Positions 24,378 through 32,055 of a DNA stretch of 33,906 nt are shown in pieces. A program made the position numbers and the translations under genes. Source of the DNA: an uncultured Oscillibacter sp. (GTDB lineage Bacteria > Bacillota > Clostridia > Oscillospirales > Oscillospiraceae). Location: NCBI RefSeq assembly GCF_947654275.1, contig NZ_CANTJS010000034.1, positions 1-33,906 on the forward strand, given 5' to 3'. Every line of letters starts with the position of its first letter. The first letter of the stretch is position 1. The notes beneath the pieces are model-generated. The model saw nothing but the letters and a program-made list of their open reading frames with translations, searched no databases and was not told where the DNA came from.

Positions 24378-24932
24378 ATGGAAGACGGACAGATCATCGA
24401 CCTGTATTGGAACCGGGACCAGAGCGCTATTCAGGAGACCGCCGGGAAATACGGCGGCCTGCTGGAGCGCATCGCCTGGAACATCCTCCGCAGCTGGGAC
24501 GACGCGGAGGAATGCGTCAACGACACCTACCTCCGGGCCTGGAACGCCATTCCCCCCGCCCGGCCCTCGGTTCTGCGGGCCTGGCTGGGAACCATCACCC
24601 GCAATCTCTCTTTGGACCGCTGGCAGCGGGCCCGGGCGGACAAGCGGGGCGGGGCGGAAATCCTGCTGGGAGAGCTGACGGACTGCGTGCCCGGCGGCCG
24701 GGGCCCTCAGCAGGCCCTGGAGGACCAGGCCCTGGCGGAGCATCTGAGCGTGTTTCTGCGGGGGCTGAGCCGGGAGAGCCGGGTGATGTTCCTGCGGCGC
24801 TACTGGTACGGCGAGGCGGTGGCGGACATCGCGGCGGGCCTGGGCTGCGGTCAGGGGAAGGTCAAGTCCTCCCTCTTCCGCACCCGGAAGGCCCTGCGGA
24901 CTTATCTGGAAAAGGAGGGAATCGCGCTATGA
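24378..24932 (+). CDS. ECF-type RNA polymerase sigma factor
   Basis: A 184-residue sigma-70-family factor of the extracytoplasmic function type. Region 2 is at about residues 25-85 (RIAWNILRSWDDAEECVNDTYLRAWNAIP, then LGTITRNLSLDRWQR) and region 4 at about 125-180 (LSRESRVMFLRRYWYGEAVADIA, KVKSSLFRTRKALRTYL). Regions 1 and 3 are absent, as in ECF factors. The start at 24378 follows a strong AAAGGAGGT. The stop overlaps the start of a membrane protein gene by four bases, the normal sigma/anti-sigma coupling. A promoter of ECF type lies just upstream, suggesting autoregulation. Confidence 0.93.
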   Translation: MEDGQIIDLYWNRDQSAIQETAGKYGGLLERIAWNILRSWDDAEECVNDTYLRAWNAIPPARPSVLRAWLGTITRNLSLDRWQRARADKRGGAEILLGELTDCVPGGRGPQQALEDQALAEHLSVFLRGLSRESRVMFLRRYWYGEAVADIAAGLGCGQGKVKSSLFRTRKALRTYLEKEGIAL

Positions 24933-26530
24933 AGGCAGAACGGCTGTTTCGTGTGCTGGGCCTGGTGGACAGCGAGCTGGTGGAGGAGGCCATGCCCGGC
25001 CGGGCTCCCGCCGCCCGGCCCCCTCTTCCCTGGAGGCGCTGGGCAGCGCTGGCGGCCTGTCTGGCGCTGGTGTGCGTTCTGGGCCTCGGCTGGCGGATGA
25101 CCGGGGGCTTTGGGGGCTATGGCGCCGGTATGTCCGGCTCCGCGTCGGGCGGAGACAGCGGCCCTGCGGACCCCGGCGCGTCCGGCGCAGGAGGCGCCGG
25201 CATTGAGGACGGTACCGTCTTCATGTCCTACGCCGGACCGGTGTTCCCCCTCACCACCATAGAGGACCCCGCCGGACTGACGGCGGAGCGGGCAATCACC
25301 TGGGACTTCGCCCCGGGCGTCAGCAGCTACGGCGAGACCCGGCAGTGGGGGGCTCAGGTCACCGATGCATACACGCTCAGCAACCGCACCGGCGCGGACG
25401 TCACCGTGACGGCCCTGTACCCCTTTGCCGGGAGCTTCAGCGATCTGGCGGCGCTCCGGCCCACTGTGACCGTGGACGGAGAAGCTGTGGAGACCCGTCT
25501 TTATGCCGGAGCCTATTCCGGCGGCTTCCAGAGCACCTTTGGGGCCGATGTGCCGGACACCATGAATCTGGACTCCCTGGACAGCTGGACCGAGTACCGG
25601 GCCCTGCTGGAGAGCGGGGACTACCTGGCCCGGGCTCTGGAGCCCTATCCGGTGCTGGACGTGCCGGTGACGGTGTACGAGTTCACAGACTTTGAGGCTC
25701 CCCATGAGCAGTACCGGGCCGCCACCCAGGCCGTTTCCTTCTCCGTCGACGAGGCGGCCACCCGGATTTTCACCTATGGGTTCAACGGCGGGGAATGGGA
25801 CCGGGACTTCCGGCGGTACAGCTATTTTGTCCCCGACGGAATACGGGGAGAGCCGAATATCAAGCTGCTGGTGATTCTGGGTGAGGACATCGGGGACTAC
25901 AGCCTGGAGGGCTTCCAGAACGGCGGCTGCAACCCGGGAGAGGAAATCGACGGGGTTTCCTGCACCGTCATCCGGAGTGAGACCACCCTGGACGCGGTGC
26001 TGGACCGGCTCTGCCGGGCCTATGTGGAGCAGTACGAGCAGAGGCGGGTCGTAGATCAGGAAAACGCCTTTGATGCGGTTTCCTTCACCATGTACCGGGG
26101 AGCCGTGTCGGAGCTGCTGACCCAGTACGGCATGCTCTCCGATACCCCTATGGACCGCTACAATGAGGGCCGCCTGGACGACATGCTCAGCGAGGTTCTG
26201 CCCCAGGAGCGGGTGTTGTACCTGGCTTTCCCGGTGACGGCGCCTGCCGGGGGCAGCGTCACGGTGACGTGCGAAGGGTGGAAGGAACCCAGCTTTGACT
26301 TCGCCTGCTCCGGCTCGGAGCACGCGGACCTCCAGGGCTACGACCTGGTGACCCGCCTGGGGTCCACCCTGGAGTTCACCCGGCAGAGCGCCGCCCTGGT
26401 TCACACGGAGGGCGTCCACATCACGGGACAGAACTTCGGCTTTGACCCGGAAAACGGCGTCCTGTCGGTGGAACTGGATCCCGGTCAGGAGCATTACTAT
26501 CTGGAGTTCCGCCCTCTGAACGAGTCATAA
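24929..26530 (+). CDS. Membrane protein, probable anti-sigma factor
   Basis: A 533-residue protein starting with a cytoplasmic segment (residues 1-42; KAERLFRVLGLVDSELVEEA) that could bind the sigma factor. One membrane helix (about 43-60; AALAACLALVCVLGLG), a Gly/Ser-rich linker (about 64-95) and a large external domain (about 100-530) follow. The outer part is beta-rich and repetitive in style (LSNRTGADVTVTALYPFAGSF), but I recognise no enzymatic motif. The anti-sigma role is inferred from the ATGA overlap with the ECF sigma gene and the topology; a ZAS zinc-binding HxxxCxxC motif is not seen. AAAGGAGGG precedes the start. A hairpin lies about 75 bases after the stop. Confidence 0.8.
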   Translation: MKAERLFRVLGLVDSELVEEAMPGRAPAARPPLPWRRWAALAACLALVCVLGLGWRMTGGFGGYGAGMSGSASGGDSGPADPGASGAGGAGIEDGTVFMSYAGPVFPLTTIEDPAGLTAERAITWDFAPGVSSYGETRQWGAQVTDAYTLSNRTGADVTVTALYPFAGSFSDLAALRPTVTVDGEAVETRLYAGAYSGGFQSTFGADVPDTMNLDSLDSWTEYRALLESGDYLARALEPYPVLDVPVTVYEFTDFEAPHEQYRAATQAVSFSVDEAATRIFTYGFNGGEWDRDFRRYSYFVPDGIRGEPNIKLLVILGEDIGDYSLEGFQNGGCNPGEEIDGVSCTVIRSETTLDAVLDRLCRAYVEQYEQRRVVDQENAFDAVSFTMYRGAVSELLTQYGMLSDTPMDRYNEGRLDDMLSEVLPQERVLYLAFPVTAPAGGSVTVTCEGWKEPSFDFACSGSEHADLQGYDLVTRLGSTLEFTRQSAALVHTEGVHITGQNFGFDPENGVLSVELDPGQEHYYLEFRPLNES

Positions 26531-26605
26531 GGACTTAAATTTCAAAAAATGACTGAGGTAATCGTTTTTCTGCCTGCAAAACAGGCGGTTAAGCTCTGAA
26601 ATCCG

Positions 26606-26640
26606 ATTGGAACTGTCTGGAATAGCCGGACAGTTCCAAT
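26606..26640 (+). terminator. Hairpin after the anti-sigma candidate
   Basis: ATTGGAACTGTC (26606-26617) and GACAGTTCCAAT (26629-26640) form a perfect 12 bp stem, followed by ACTTTTCC. It probably terminates the sigma/anti-sigma operon. Confidence 0.7.
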
Positions 26641-26671
26641 ACTTTTCCAGAAAATTTATGAAATTCTGACC

Positions 26672-26700
26672 TATTCATACCCCTGAAATCTTTGTATAAT
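26672..26700 (+). promoter_or_regulatory. Probable pyk promoter
   Basis: A perfect TATAAT (26695-26700) has only a weak -35, TATTCA (26672-26677), at 17 bases. It is the best promoter between the upstream terminator and pyk. The MITE lies between it and the gene, so the mRNA leader would be about 211 bases, instead of about 47 without the element. Confidence 0.5.
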
Positions 26701-26724
26701 AAGAGTGTAACCATCGGTCAATTG

Positions 26725-26891
26725 TAAGAACCTGTATTCATAGCCGTGGGATGCTGGATGGACGGAAATTTTTCCTGCCAGACAAGGAGATTTTCTGCCG
26801 CAATCCTGACGGATTGCAAGGGAAATCGACGCGGTATGGCGGGAAAAAGACCGTCCAGACAGCGTTCAGCGGTTGTGAATACAGGTTCTAA
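26725..26891. mobile_element. MITE copy 1, 161 bp, in the pyk leader
   Basis: The element runs from GAACCTGTATTCA (26728-26740) to its exact inverted copy TGAATACAGGTTC (26876-26888). It is flanked by the direct repeat TAA (26725-26727 and 26889-26891), a 3 bp target duplication. It encodes nothing. A small hairpin GCAATCC-TGAC-GGATTGC (26800-26817) lies inside. A second copy of identical length at 33287-33447 differs at about 15 positions by eye. TNA duplications of 3 bp are described for the IS1031 group of the IS5 family, so such a transposase is the likely mobiliser; none is in the window. Confidence 0.9.
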
Positions 26892-26917
26892 AGTGGATTC
26901 CCACAGGAGGAATAACA

Positions 26918-28354
26918 ATGAGAAAGACTAAAATTATCTGCACACTGGGTCCCGCCGTGGACAGCGAGGACATGATCCACGCCCTGATCTGCGGAGGCAT
27001 GAACGCGGCCCGTTTTAACTTTTCCCACGGCAGCCACCCCGAGCACCTGGAGCGTCTGAGCATGCTCAAGGCGGTCCGGGACCGGATGGGCTGTCCGGTG
27101 GCCACCATTCTGGACACCAAGGGCCCGGAAATCCGCATCAGGAGCTTTGAGACCAAAAGCGTCGAGCTGGCGGCCGGAGACACCTTCACCCTGACGGCAG
27201 ACGACGTCACCGGCAATCAGAGCCGGGTTTCCGTCACCTATGCCAAGCTGGCCGAGGAAATCGAGGTGGGCCAGGAAATCCTGATTGACGACGGCCTGGT
27301 TGCCATCCGGGTCAACGAAATCAAGGGCCAGGACCTCATCTGCACCGTGGAAAACGGCGGCACGCTGTCCGCCAATAAATCCATCAACATTCCCGGCGCT
27401 CACATCCAGCTCCCCGCCCTGACGGAAAAAGACATTGCGGACATCCGCTTCGGCGTGGAAAACGACTTTGATTTCATCGCCGCCTCCTTTGTCCGCCGGG
27501 CCGCCGACATCGAGGCCGTCCGGGAGGTTTTGAAGGAGTACGGCGGCGAAACCGTGAAAATCATCGCAAAAATTGAAAACCAGGAGGGTATCGACAATAT
27601 TGACGACATCCTGGCGGCGGCGGACGGCATCATGGTAGCTCGGGGCGACCTGGGCGTGGAAATTCCCGCGGCCAAGGTGCCCTTCCTTCAGAAGCAGATG
27701 ATCCGCAAGGGACTCCAGGCCGGCAAGCCGGTTATCACCGCCACCCAGATGCTGGACTCCATGATGCGCAATCCCCGGCCTACCCGGGCGGAGGTCTCCG
27801 ATGTGGCCAACGCCGTCTTTGACGGAACCAGCTGCGTCATGCTCTCCGGAGAGACCGCCGGCGGAAAGTATCCCATCGAGGCCCTCAGCGCCATGGTGGA
27901 CATCGTTTCCGAGGCGGAGGGCTCCATTGACTACTGGAAGCAGTTCCGGAAACAGCGGATTCAGACGGCCTCCAATATTAACGACGCCATTACCCATACC
28001 TGCTGCCTTACTGCCAAGGACCTCAATGCCACCGCCATTCTGGCGGCCACCAACTCCGGCAGAACCGCCCGGATGATCTGCCGGTTCCGTCCCGCCTGCC
28101 CGGTGGCGGCGCTGACCATGCATGAAAAAGTCCGGCGGCAGCTGGCTATCTGTTGGGGCGTGATCCCCTTCCTCACCGGTGAGGTCAACTCTACCGACCG
28201 CATTTTCTCCCTCTCCGCTGAAGTGGCGCTGAAGGAGGGTCTGGTCGAAGCCGGCGACACCGTGGTCATTACAGCCGGCGTTCCCCTGGGCCGCAGCGGC
28301 TCCACCAACCTGATCAAGGCTCAGGTCATCGAACCCCTGGGTACCGGCAAGTAA
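26918..28354 (+). CDS. pyk: Pyruvate kinase
   Basis: Pyruvate kinase makes pyruvate and ATP from phosphoenolpyruvate and ADP in glycolysis. The 478-residue protein has the full set of landmarks: KTKIICTLGPA at the start, GGMNAARFNFSHG, LDTKGPEIR, the active-site KIIAKIENQEGIDNID, GIMVARGDLGVEIP, ITATQMLDSMM and TSCVMLSGETAGGKYP. The C-terminal regulatory domain is present and ends at residue 478 without the extra PEP-utilising domain found in Bacillus enzymes. AGGAGG precedes the ATG. The leader is interrupted by MITE copy 1. The gene stands alone, followed by a CGCCTGA hairpin. Confidence 0.99.
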   Translation: MRKTKIICTLGPAVDSEDMIHALICGGMNAARFNFSHGSHPEHLERLSMLKAVRDRMGCPVATILDTKGPEIRIRSFETKSVELAAGDTFTLTADDVTGNQSRVSVTYAKLAEEIEVGQEILIDDGLVAIRVNEIKGQDLICTVENGGTLSANKSINIPGAHIQLPALTEKDIADIRFGVENDFDFIAASFVRRAADIEAVREVLKEYGGETVKIIAKIENQEGIDNIDDILAAADGIMVARGDLGVEIPAAKVPFLQKQMIRKGLQAGKPVITATQMLDSMMRNPRPTRAEVSDVANAVFDGTSCVMLSGETAGGKYPIEALSAMVDIVSEAEGSIDYWKQFRKQRIQTASNINDAITHTCCLTAKDLNATAILAATNSGRTARMICRFRPACPVAALTMHEKVRRQLAICWGVIPFLTGEVNSTDRIFSLSAEVALKEGLVEAGDTVVITAGVPLGRSGSTNLIKAQVIEPLGTGK

Positions 28355-28370
28355 TCCGGCCCACACGCTC

Positions 28371-28393
28371 CGCCTGAAACGGAACATCAGGCG
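28371..28393 (+). terminator. Hairpin after pyk
   Basis: CGCCTGA (28371-28377) and TCAGGCG (28387-28393) form a 7 bp stem with a 9-base loop followed by TTTCCCTC. It is the nearest terminator-like structure to the pyk stop. Confidence 0.55.
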
Positions 28394-28689
28394 TTTCCCT
28401 CACAGACCCCCTGCGGCTGCTCCGCCCTGAGCGGCAGAGCCGTCAAGGGCCGGGGTACTCCCGTAAAGGGGGCGCTCCGGCCTGCTTTTTCTGCTTTCCG
28501 CCGGGACGGGCCCGGAGCCCTCTTCCCTGCCGTCTGTTCCGGGGCCTGTCCGATTGGAGGATTTTCCCCAGGAGCCGCCTCCTCCGGCGTTCCGTTTCCC
28601 GGAACCTCCGGAGCCCCGGGAATCCCGTCCCGGGGGCTTTTTCTTCTGAGAAAGCCCTTGGGCAGACACGCCCGTCCCAAAACAAAAGG
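28394..28689. other. GC-rich non-coding region with second terminator
   Basis: No convincing gene is seen: open frames on the minus strand here have Arg/Pro/Gly-rich composition and no credible start or family match. AGCCCCGGGA (28612-28621) with TCCCGGGGGCT (28628-28638) and a following TTTTTC gives a strong intrinsic terminator, which would stop read-through toward pcrA. The rest is filled with short C-rich and G-rich complementary patches without clear function. Confidence 0.6.
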
Positions 28690-28718
28690 TTGACCTGAGC
28701 CGGTTTTTGCCCTAAAAT
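28690..28718 (+). promoter_or_regulatory. Promoter of pcrA
   Basis: TTGACC (28690-28695) and TAAAAT (28713-28718) are 17 bases apart, close to sigma-A consensus. The transcript would start near 28725, shortly before the GGGGG patch at 28734-28738. Confidence 0.7.
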
Positions 28719-28743
28719 AGGAAGGACTAGACAGGGGGAACTG

Positions 28744-28755
28744 ATGAACATATGA
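28744..28755 (+). CDS. Three-codon leader mini-ORF overlapping pcrA start
   Basis: ATG-AAC-ATA-TGA begins 5 bases after the GGGGG patch, the better placed site, and its TGA overlaps the pcrA ATG as ATGA. From the same patch pcrA's own ATG is 13 bases away, which is long. Ribosomes may therefore start on the mini-ORF and re-initiate on pcrA. This is inference from spacing only; a simple long-spaced start is the alternative. Confidence 0.3.
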   Translation: MNI

Positions 28756-31181
28756 CAGACTTCAACACACGCTACATTGCCGCCCGGCGGGCGGTTATCG
28801 CCCGGGACCTCCGGCGGCTGAACGAGGCCCAGCGCCAGGCCGCCATGACCACAGAGGGCCCCTTGCTCCTGCTGGCGGGAGCGGGCAGCGGCAAGACCAC
28901 GGTGCTGATCCAGCGAATCTACAACCTGCTGACCTATGGCCGGGGCAGCGACTCTGATGTGGCGCCCGGCGGGGCCACGGAGGAGGATTTGGATTTTCTG
29001 GAGCGCTTCCCGGACCAGCCGGAGCGGGAGGACTGGGACCAGGCCCGGCGGCTCTGCGCCGTGGACGTGCCCCGGCCCTGGGAAATCATCGCCATCACCT
29101 TTACCAACAAAGCGGCGGGGGAGCTGAAGGACCGTCTTTCCGCCCGGCTGGGGCCCAGGGCCAATGATATCTGGGCCTCCACCTTCCACTCCGCCTGCGT
29201 CCGCATCCTCCGGCGGGACATCGACCGCCTGGGCTTTGAAAAGGACTTCACCATTTACGACACCGACGATTCCCGCCGGGTGGTGAAGGACATCGTGAAG
29301 GAGCTGAATCTGGATGAGAAGGCCTTCCCGCCGAAAAATGTTCTCTCCGTCATCAGCCGGGCCAAGGACCGCTACGAGGGACCGGAGGAGTTTATCGAAA
29401 AGCACGCCGCCGAAAACGACTGGCGGCTCAGCCGCATCACCAGGGTCTACGAGCGCTATCAGAAGAAGCTGGCCGCCGCCAACGCCCTGGACTTTGACGA
29501 CATCATTTTCCACACCGTCACCCTCCTCCGGCAGGAGCCGGAGGTCCGGGAATACTATCAGAGCAAGTTCCGCTATGTGCTGGTGGACGAGTATCAGGAC
29601 ACCAACCACATGCAGTATCTCCTGACCAGCCTGCTGGCCGGGGGACGGAACAACCTCTGTGTGGTGGGCGACGATGACCAGTCCATCTACCGCTTCCGGG
29701 GGGCCAGCATCGAGAACATCCTCAGCTTTGAACAGCAGTATGCCGGCGCCCGTATCATCCGGCTGGAACAGAATTACCGCTCCACGCAGAATATTCTGGA
29801 CGCGGCCAACGCCGTCATCGGCCACAACGCGGGCCGGAAGGGCAAAACCCTCTGGACCGACAAGACCGGCGGCGACGCGGTCTCCGTCCGCACCACCCTC
29901 AACGAAAGCGACGAGGCCGCTTTTGTGGTGGGCGACATCTTAAACCGCGTAGGCCGGGGGGCCCATTTCCGGGACGCCGCCGTTCTCTACCGCATGAATA
30001 CCCAGTCCAACGCCCTGGAATACGCCATGAAGCGGAACAATGTGCCCTACCGTGTGGTGGGGGGCATGAAGTTCTTCGACCGGGCGGAAATCAAGGACAT
30101 GCTGGCCTATCTCTGCGTCCTGAACAACCCCCTGGACGACCTGCGGTTCCGCCGCGTCGTCAACGTCCCCGCCCGGGGCATCGGCAACACCACCATGGAT
30201 AAGGTGTCGGCTCTGGCGGCGGCCCAGGGCGCTTCCCTTTACGAAATCTGCCGCAACGCGGACCTGTTTCCGGAGCTGAAAAGCGCCTCCGCCAAGCTGC
30301 TGAAATTCGCTGACCTGATTGACGGCCTGCGAAAGGCCGGGGCCTCCCTGGCCCTGCCGGAGTTCTACGACGCCGTGTGCGAGCAGACCGGCTACACCCA
30401 GGCCCTGAAGGATAAAAACGACATGGAGAGCCTGGGCCGTCTGGAGAACGTCCAGGAACTGAAATCCAATATCCTGGGCTTCCTGGACCAGGACCCGGAG
30501 GACGCCACCCTGTCGGGCTTCTTAAACGAAATCGCCCTCTATACGGACCTGGACAGTCTGGAGGGCGGCGACGACTGCGTGACCATGATGACCATTCACG
30601 CCGCCAAGGGACTGGAATTCCCCTTTGTGTATGTGGTGGGCATGGAGGAGGGTCTTTTCCCCGGCAGCTCCGCCCAGTTCGAGGAAGAGGAGCTGGAGGA
30701 GGAACGCCGGCTCTGCTACGTGGCCATGACCCGGGCCAAGGAACACCTGACGCTCACCAACGCCCGCCAGCGGATGCTGTATGGCCGCACCGCCTCCAAC
30801 CGTCTCTCCCGCTTCCTGGAGGAGATTCCGGAGGAAAACCTGCAATGGGAGGGCCGGGAGTCCGGCGGCTCCTGCGGGTGGGGCGGCTCCTTTGGCCGGC
30901 AGGGTTTCGGCGGCGCGTCCGGACCGGCGGCGTCCCCCGCCTCGGCCTACGGCGCAGCGCCCCGAAAACCCGCCCCGGTCCGGCCGGGGCTCCGGCCCTC
31001 CGCTCCCCCGCCGGTTCAGCTGGAGCCGGGGGACCGGGTGAGCCATACCGCCTTTGGGCAGGGAACGGTGGCGTCCCTCCAGCCCATGGGCGGCGACGCC
31101 CTGGTGCAGATTGACTTTGAGACCGCGGGCCGGAAAAAGCTGATGCTGAAGGCGGCGGCAAAGCACCTGAAAAAGCTGTAA
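28752..31181 (+). CDS. pcrA: ATP-dependent DNA helicase PcrA/UvrD
   Basis: An 809-residue superfamily 1A 3'-5' helicase for repair and for clearing replication and transcription conflicts. Motif I is LAGAGSGKTTVL (about residues 41-52), motif Ia ITFTNKAAGELKDRL (about 115-129), motif II VDEYQDTNHMQY, motif III VVGDDDQSIYRFRGA, motif IV LEQNYRST, motif V MTIHAAKGLEF and motif VI CYVAMTRAK. Between motifs I and Ia there is an insertion of roughly 45 acidic residues (about 62-108) that classical PcrA lacks. A Gly/Pro/Ala-rich linker leads to a C-terminal Tudor-like module (GDRVSHTAFGQGTV), used by PcrA to contact RNA polymerase. The gene has its own promoter and terminator. Confidence 0.97.
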   Translation: MTDFNTRYIAARRAVIARDLRRLNEAQRQAAMTTEGPLLLLAGAGSGKTTVLIQRIYNLLTYGRGSDSDVAPGGATEEDLDFLERFPDQPEREDWDQARRLCAVDVPRPWEIIAITFTNKAAGELKDRLSARLGPRANDIWASTFHSACVRILRRDIDRLGFEKDFTIYDTDDSRRVVKDIVKELNLDEKAFPPKNVLSVISRAKDRYEGPEEFIEKHAAENDWRLSRITRVYERYQKKLAAANALDFDDIIFHTVTLLRQEPEVREYYQSKFRYVLVDEYQDTNHMQYLLTSLLAGGRNNLCVVGDDDQSIYRFRGASIENILSFEQQYAGARIIRLEQNYRSTQNILDAANAVIGHNAGRKGKTLWTDKTGGDAVSVRTTLNESDEAAFVVGDILNRVGRGAHFRDAAVLYRMNTQSNALEYAMKRNNVPYRVVGGMKFFDRAEIKDMLAYLCVLNNPLDDLRFRRVVNVPARGIGNTTMDKVSALAAAQGASLYEICRNADLFPELKSASAKLLKFADLIDGLRKAGASLALPEFYDAVCEQTGYTQALKDKNDMESLGRLENVQELKSNILGFLDQDPEDATLSGFLNEIALYTDLDSLEGGDDCVTMMTIHAAKGLEFPFVYVVGMEEGLFPGSSAQFEEEELEEERRLCYVAMTRAKEHLTLTNARQRMLYGRTASNRLSRFLEEIPEENLQWEGRESGGSCGWGGSFGRQGFGGASGPAASPASAYGAAPRKPAPVRPGLRPSAPPPVQLEPGDRVSHTAFGQGTVASLQPMGGDALVQIDFETAGRKKLMLKAAAKHLKKL

Positions 31182-31199
31182 AATGATTCAAAAGCAGAA

Positions 31200-31235
31200 A
31201 AAACCGGAGCCAGGGATTTCCCTGACTCCGGTTTT
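31200..31235. terminator. Bidirectional terminator after pcrA
   Basis: AAAACCGGAG and CTCCGGTTTT, extended inward by CAGGGA and TCCCTG with one mismatch, form a long stem with T-rich sequence on both strands. It ends pcrA and probably also the leftward cysteine-rich gene. Confidence 0.85.
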
Positions 31236-31280
31236 GCCATTATTGATCGAGCGGCAGAGCTATTTTCAGCAAAGGGATAT

Positions 31281-31329
31281 ATCTCAACTCTTCACTCTCA
31301 ACTCTCCACTCTCTGCTCTCAACTCTCAG
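31281..31329 (-). repeat. Heptamer array D, seven units
   Basis: Seven units in strict 7-base register read on the plus strand (A)TCTCAA, CTCTTCA, CTCTCAA, CTCTCCA, CTCTCTG, CTCTCAA, CTCTCAG. The stop codon of the cysteine-rich gene (31326-31328) lies in the last CTCTCAG at the same offset as the polA stop in array C. Confidence 0.9.
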
Positions 31330-31628
31330 CAGCAGCAGTTTCCGTTTCCCAGCAGCCTCACGCAGTTTGCGCTGATCTGAGGCGGAATGCTCATGGTCAT
31401 GGCCCCGCTGTACTCGATGCACACGCACTGCCCCGGACAGAAACAGCAGGCATTGTCGGTATGGACCAGCACTTCCCGCCCATTGCACAGGTCACATACC
31501 AGCAGCTCACAGCAGCCGCCGCGCAGGATGCGGGCCTTCATGACAACGGGTTCGCCGCAGGACTTGTATTTATCACCGGAGGTCTCGCAGACCTCGCAGG
31601 CCTCACAGGCGGAATCCATAAATTCCAT
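31326..31628 (-). CDS. Small cysteine-rich protein, 100 aa, 17 Cys
   Basis: I do not recognise this family. The start at ATG 31628 has GGAGG 8 bases upstream. The product carries 17 cysteines in 100 residues, clustered as ACEACEVC near the N-terminus, GGCCELLVCDLC in the middle, ACCFCPGQCVC later and a terminal NCCC. Several CxxC pairs suggest binding of metal ions or iron-sulfur clusters, or a redox role. It has no signal peptide or membrane segment. It follows a ModE-type regulator gene on the same strand after 58 bases, and a palindrome overlaps its own candidate promoter, so metal- or oxyanion-linked control is possible. The stop lies in heptamer array D. Confidence 0.8.
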   Translation of the reverse strand: MEFMDSACEACEVCETSGDKYKSCGEPVVMKARILRGGCCELLVCDLCNGREVLVHTDNACCFCPGQCVCIEYSGAMTMSIPPQISANCVRLLGNGNCCC

Positions 31629-31646
31629 TGTAATTTCCTCCCATAC

Positions 31647-31690
31647 ATAGAGTGTAGTCCATTCTATGCGGGGAAGAGAAAACAGGTCAC
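31647..31690 (-). promoter_or_regulatory. Candidate promoter and operator of the cysteine-rich gene
   Basis: On the minus strand GTGACC (31690-31685) and TAGAAT (31666-31661) are 18 bases apart. A 21-base imperfect palindrome (31647-31667; outer arms ATAGA and TCTAT) overlaps the -10. It may be the site of the ModE-type regulator encoded just upstream, but this does not match the E. coli ModE site and is only suggested by position. Confidence 0.35.
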
Positions 31691-32055
31691 TCCCCCTTCC
31701 GGAAGGCTCCGAAACGGACGGCAAAGCCCTCCCGGGCGCAGGCCTCCACTTCTCTCTGAAGGGCCTGATAGCTCTCAAGCAGTCCTTCCGCCTCCGCCGT
31801 CAGCACCGCGCCGCCGCCGTGCTTTCCCCCGATGGTGGACTCCAGCAGCCTGCAGTCCAGGGCCTCCTCGGCATTTCGGATGATGCGCCAGGCCTTGGAG
31901 TAGGCCATACCCATGGACCCCGCCGCCGCCCGGAGGGACTTTTGGGTCTGCACCTGCTCCAGCAGGGCGGCCACGCCGGGGCCGAAGCGCCGCTGACCCT
32001 CCCCGTCCAGAAGGCGGAGGGTGACGGTGAGGCGCAGGTCAGGGTTCATCTTCAT
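31687..32055 (-). CDS. ModE-type winged-helix regulator without ligand domain
   Basis: A 122-residue protein made of a ModE/LysR-like winged helix. The segment QTQKSLRAAAGSMGMAYSKAWRIIRNAEEALDCRLLE (about residues 35-72) and TIGGKHGGGAVLTAEAEGLLESY (about 73-96) are the hallmarks of the ModE N-terminal domain. The molybdate-binding (TOBE/Mop) domains of full ModE are missing, so any ligand is unknown; similar short proteins are common in Clostridia. The ATG at 32055 is 9 bases after GGAGGA and overlaps the end of the upstream lipoprotein gene by 17 bases. The cysteine-rich gene follows. Confidence 0.88.
   Translation of the reverse strand: MKMNPDLRLTVTLRLLDGEGQRRFGPGVAALLEQVQTQKSLRAAAGSMGMAYSKAWRIIRNAEEALDCRLLESTIGGKHGGGAVLTAEAEGLLESYQALQREVEACAREGFAVRFGAFRKGE

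Noticed and set aside
24902..26494. Long minus-strand open frame opposite the anti-sigma candidate
   Set aside because: Antisense shadow of a well-supported gene, with no ribosome binding site or motif.
26888..28387. Minus-strand open frame covering pyk
   Set aside because: Entirely opposite pyruvate kinase; Gly/His/Val-rich shadow frame.
28387..28680. Possible 97-aa protein on the minus strand after pyk
   Set aside because: Arg/Pro/Gly-rich with no good start site, and it contains a strong terminator stem. More likely non-coding.
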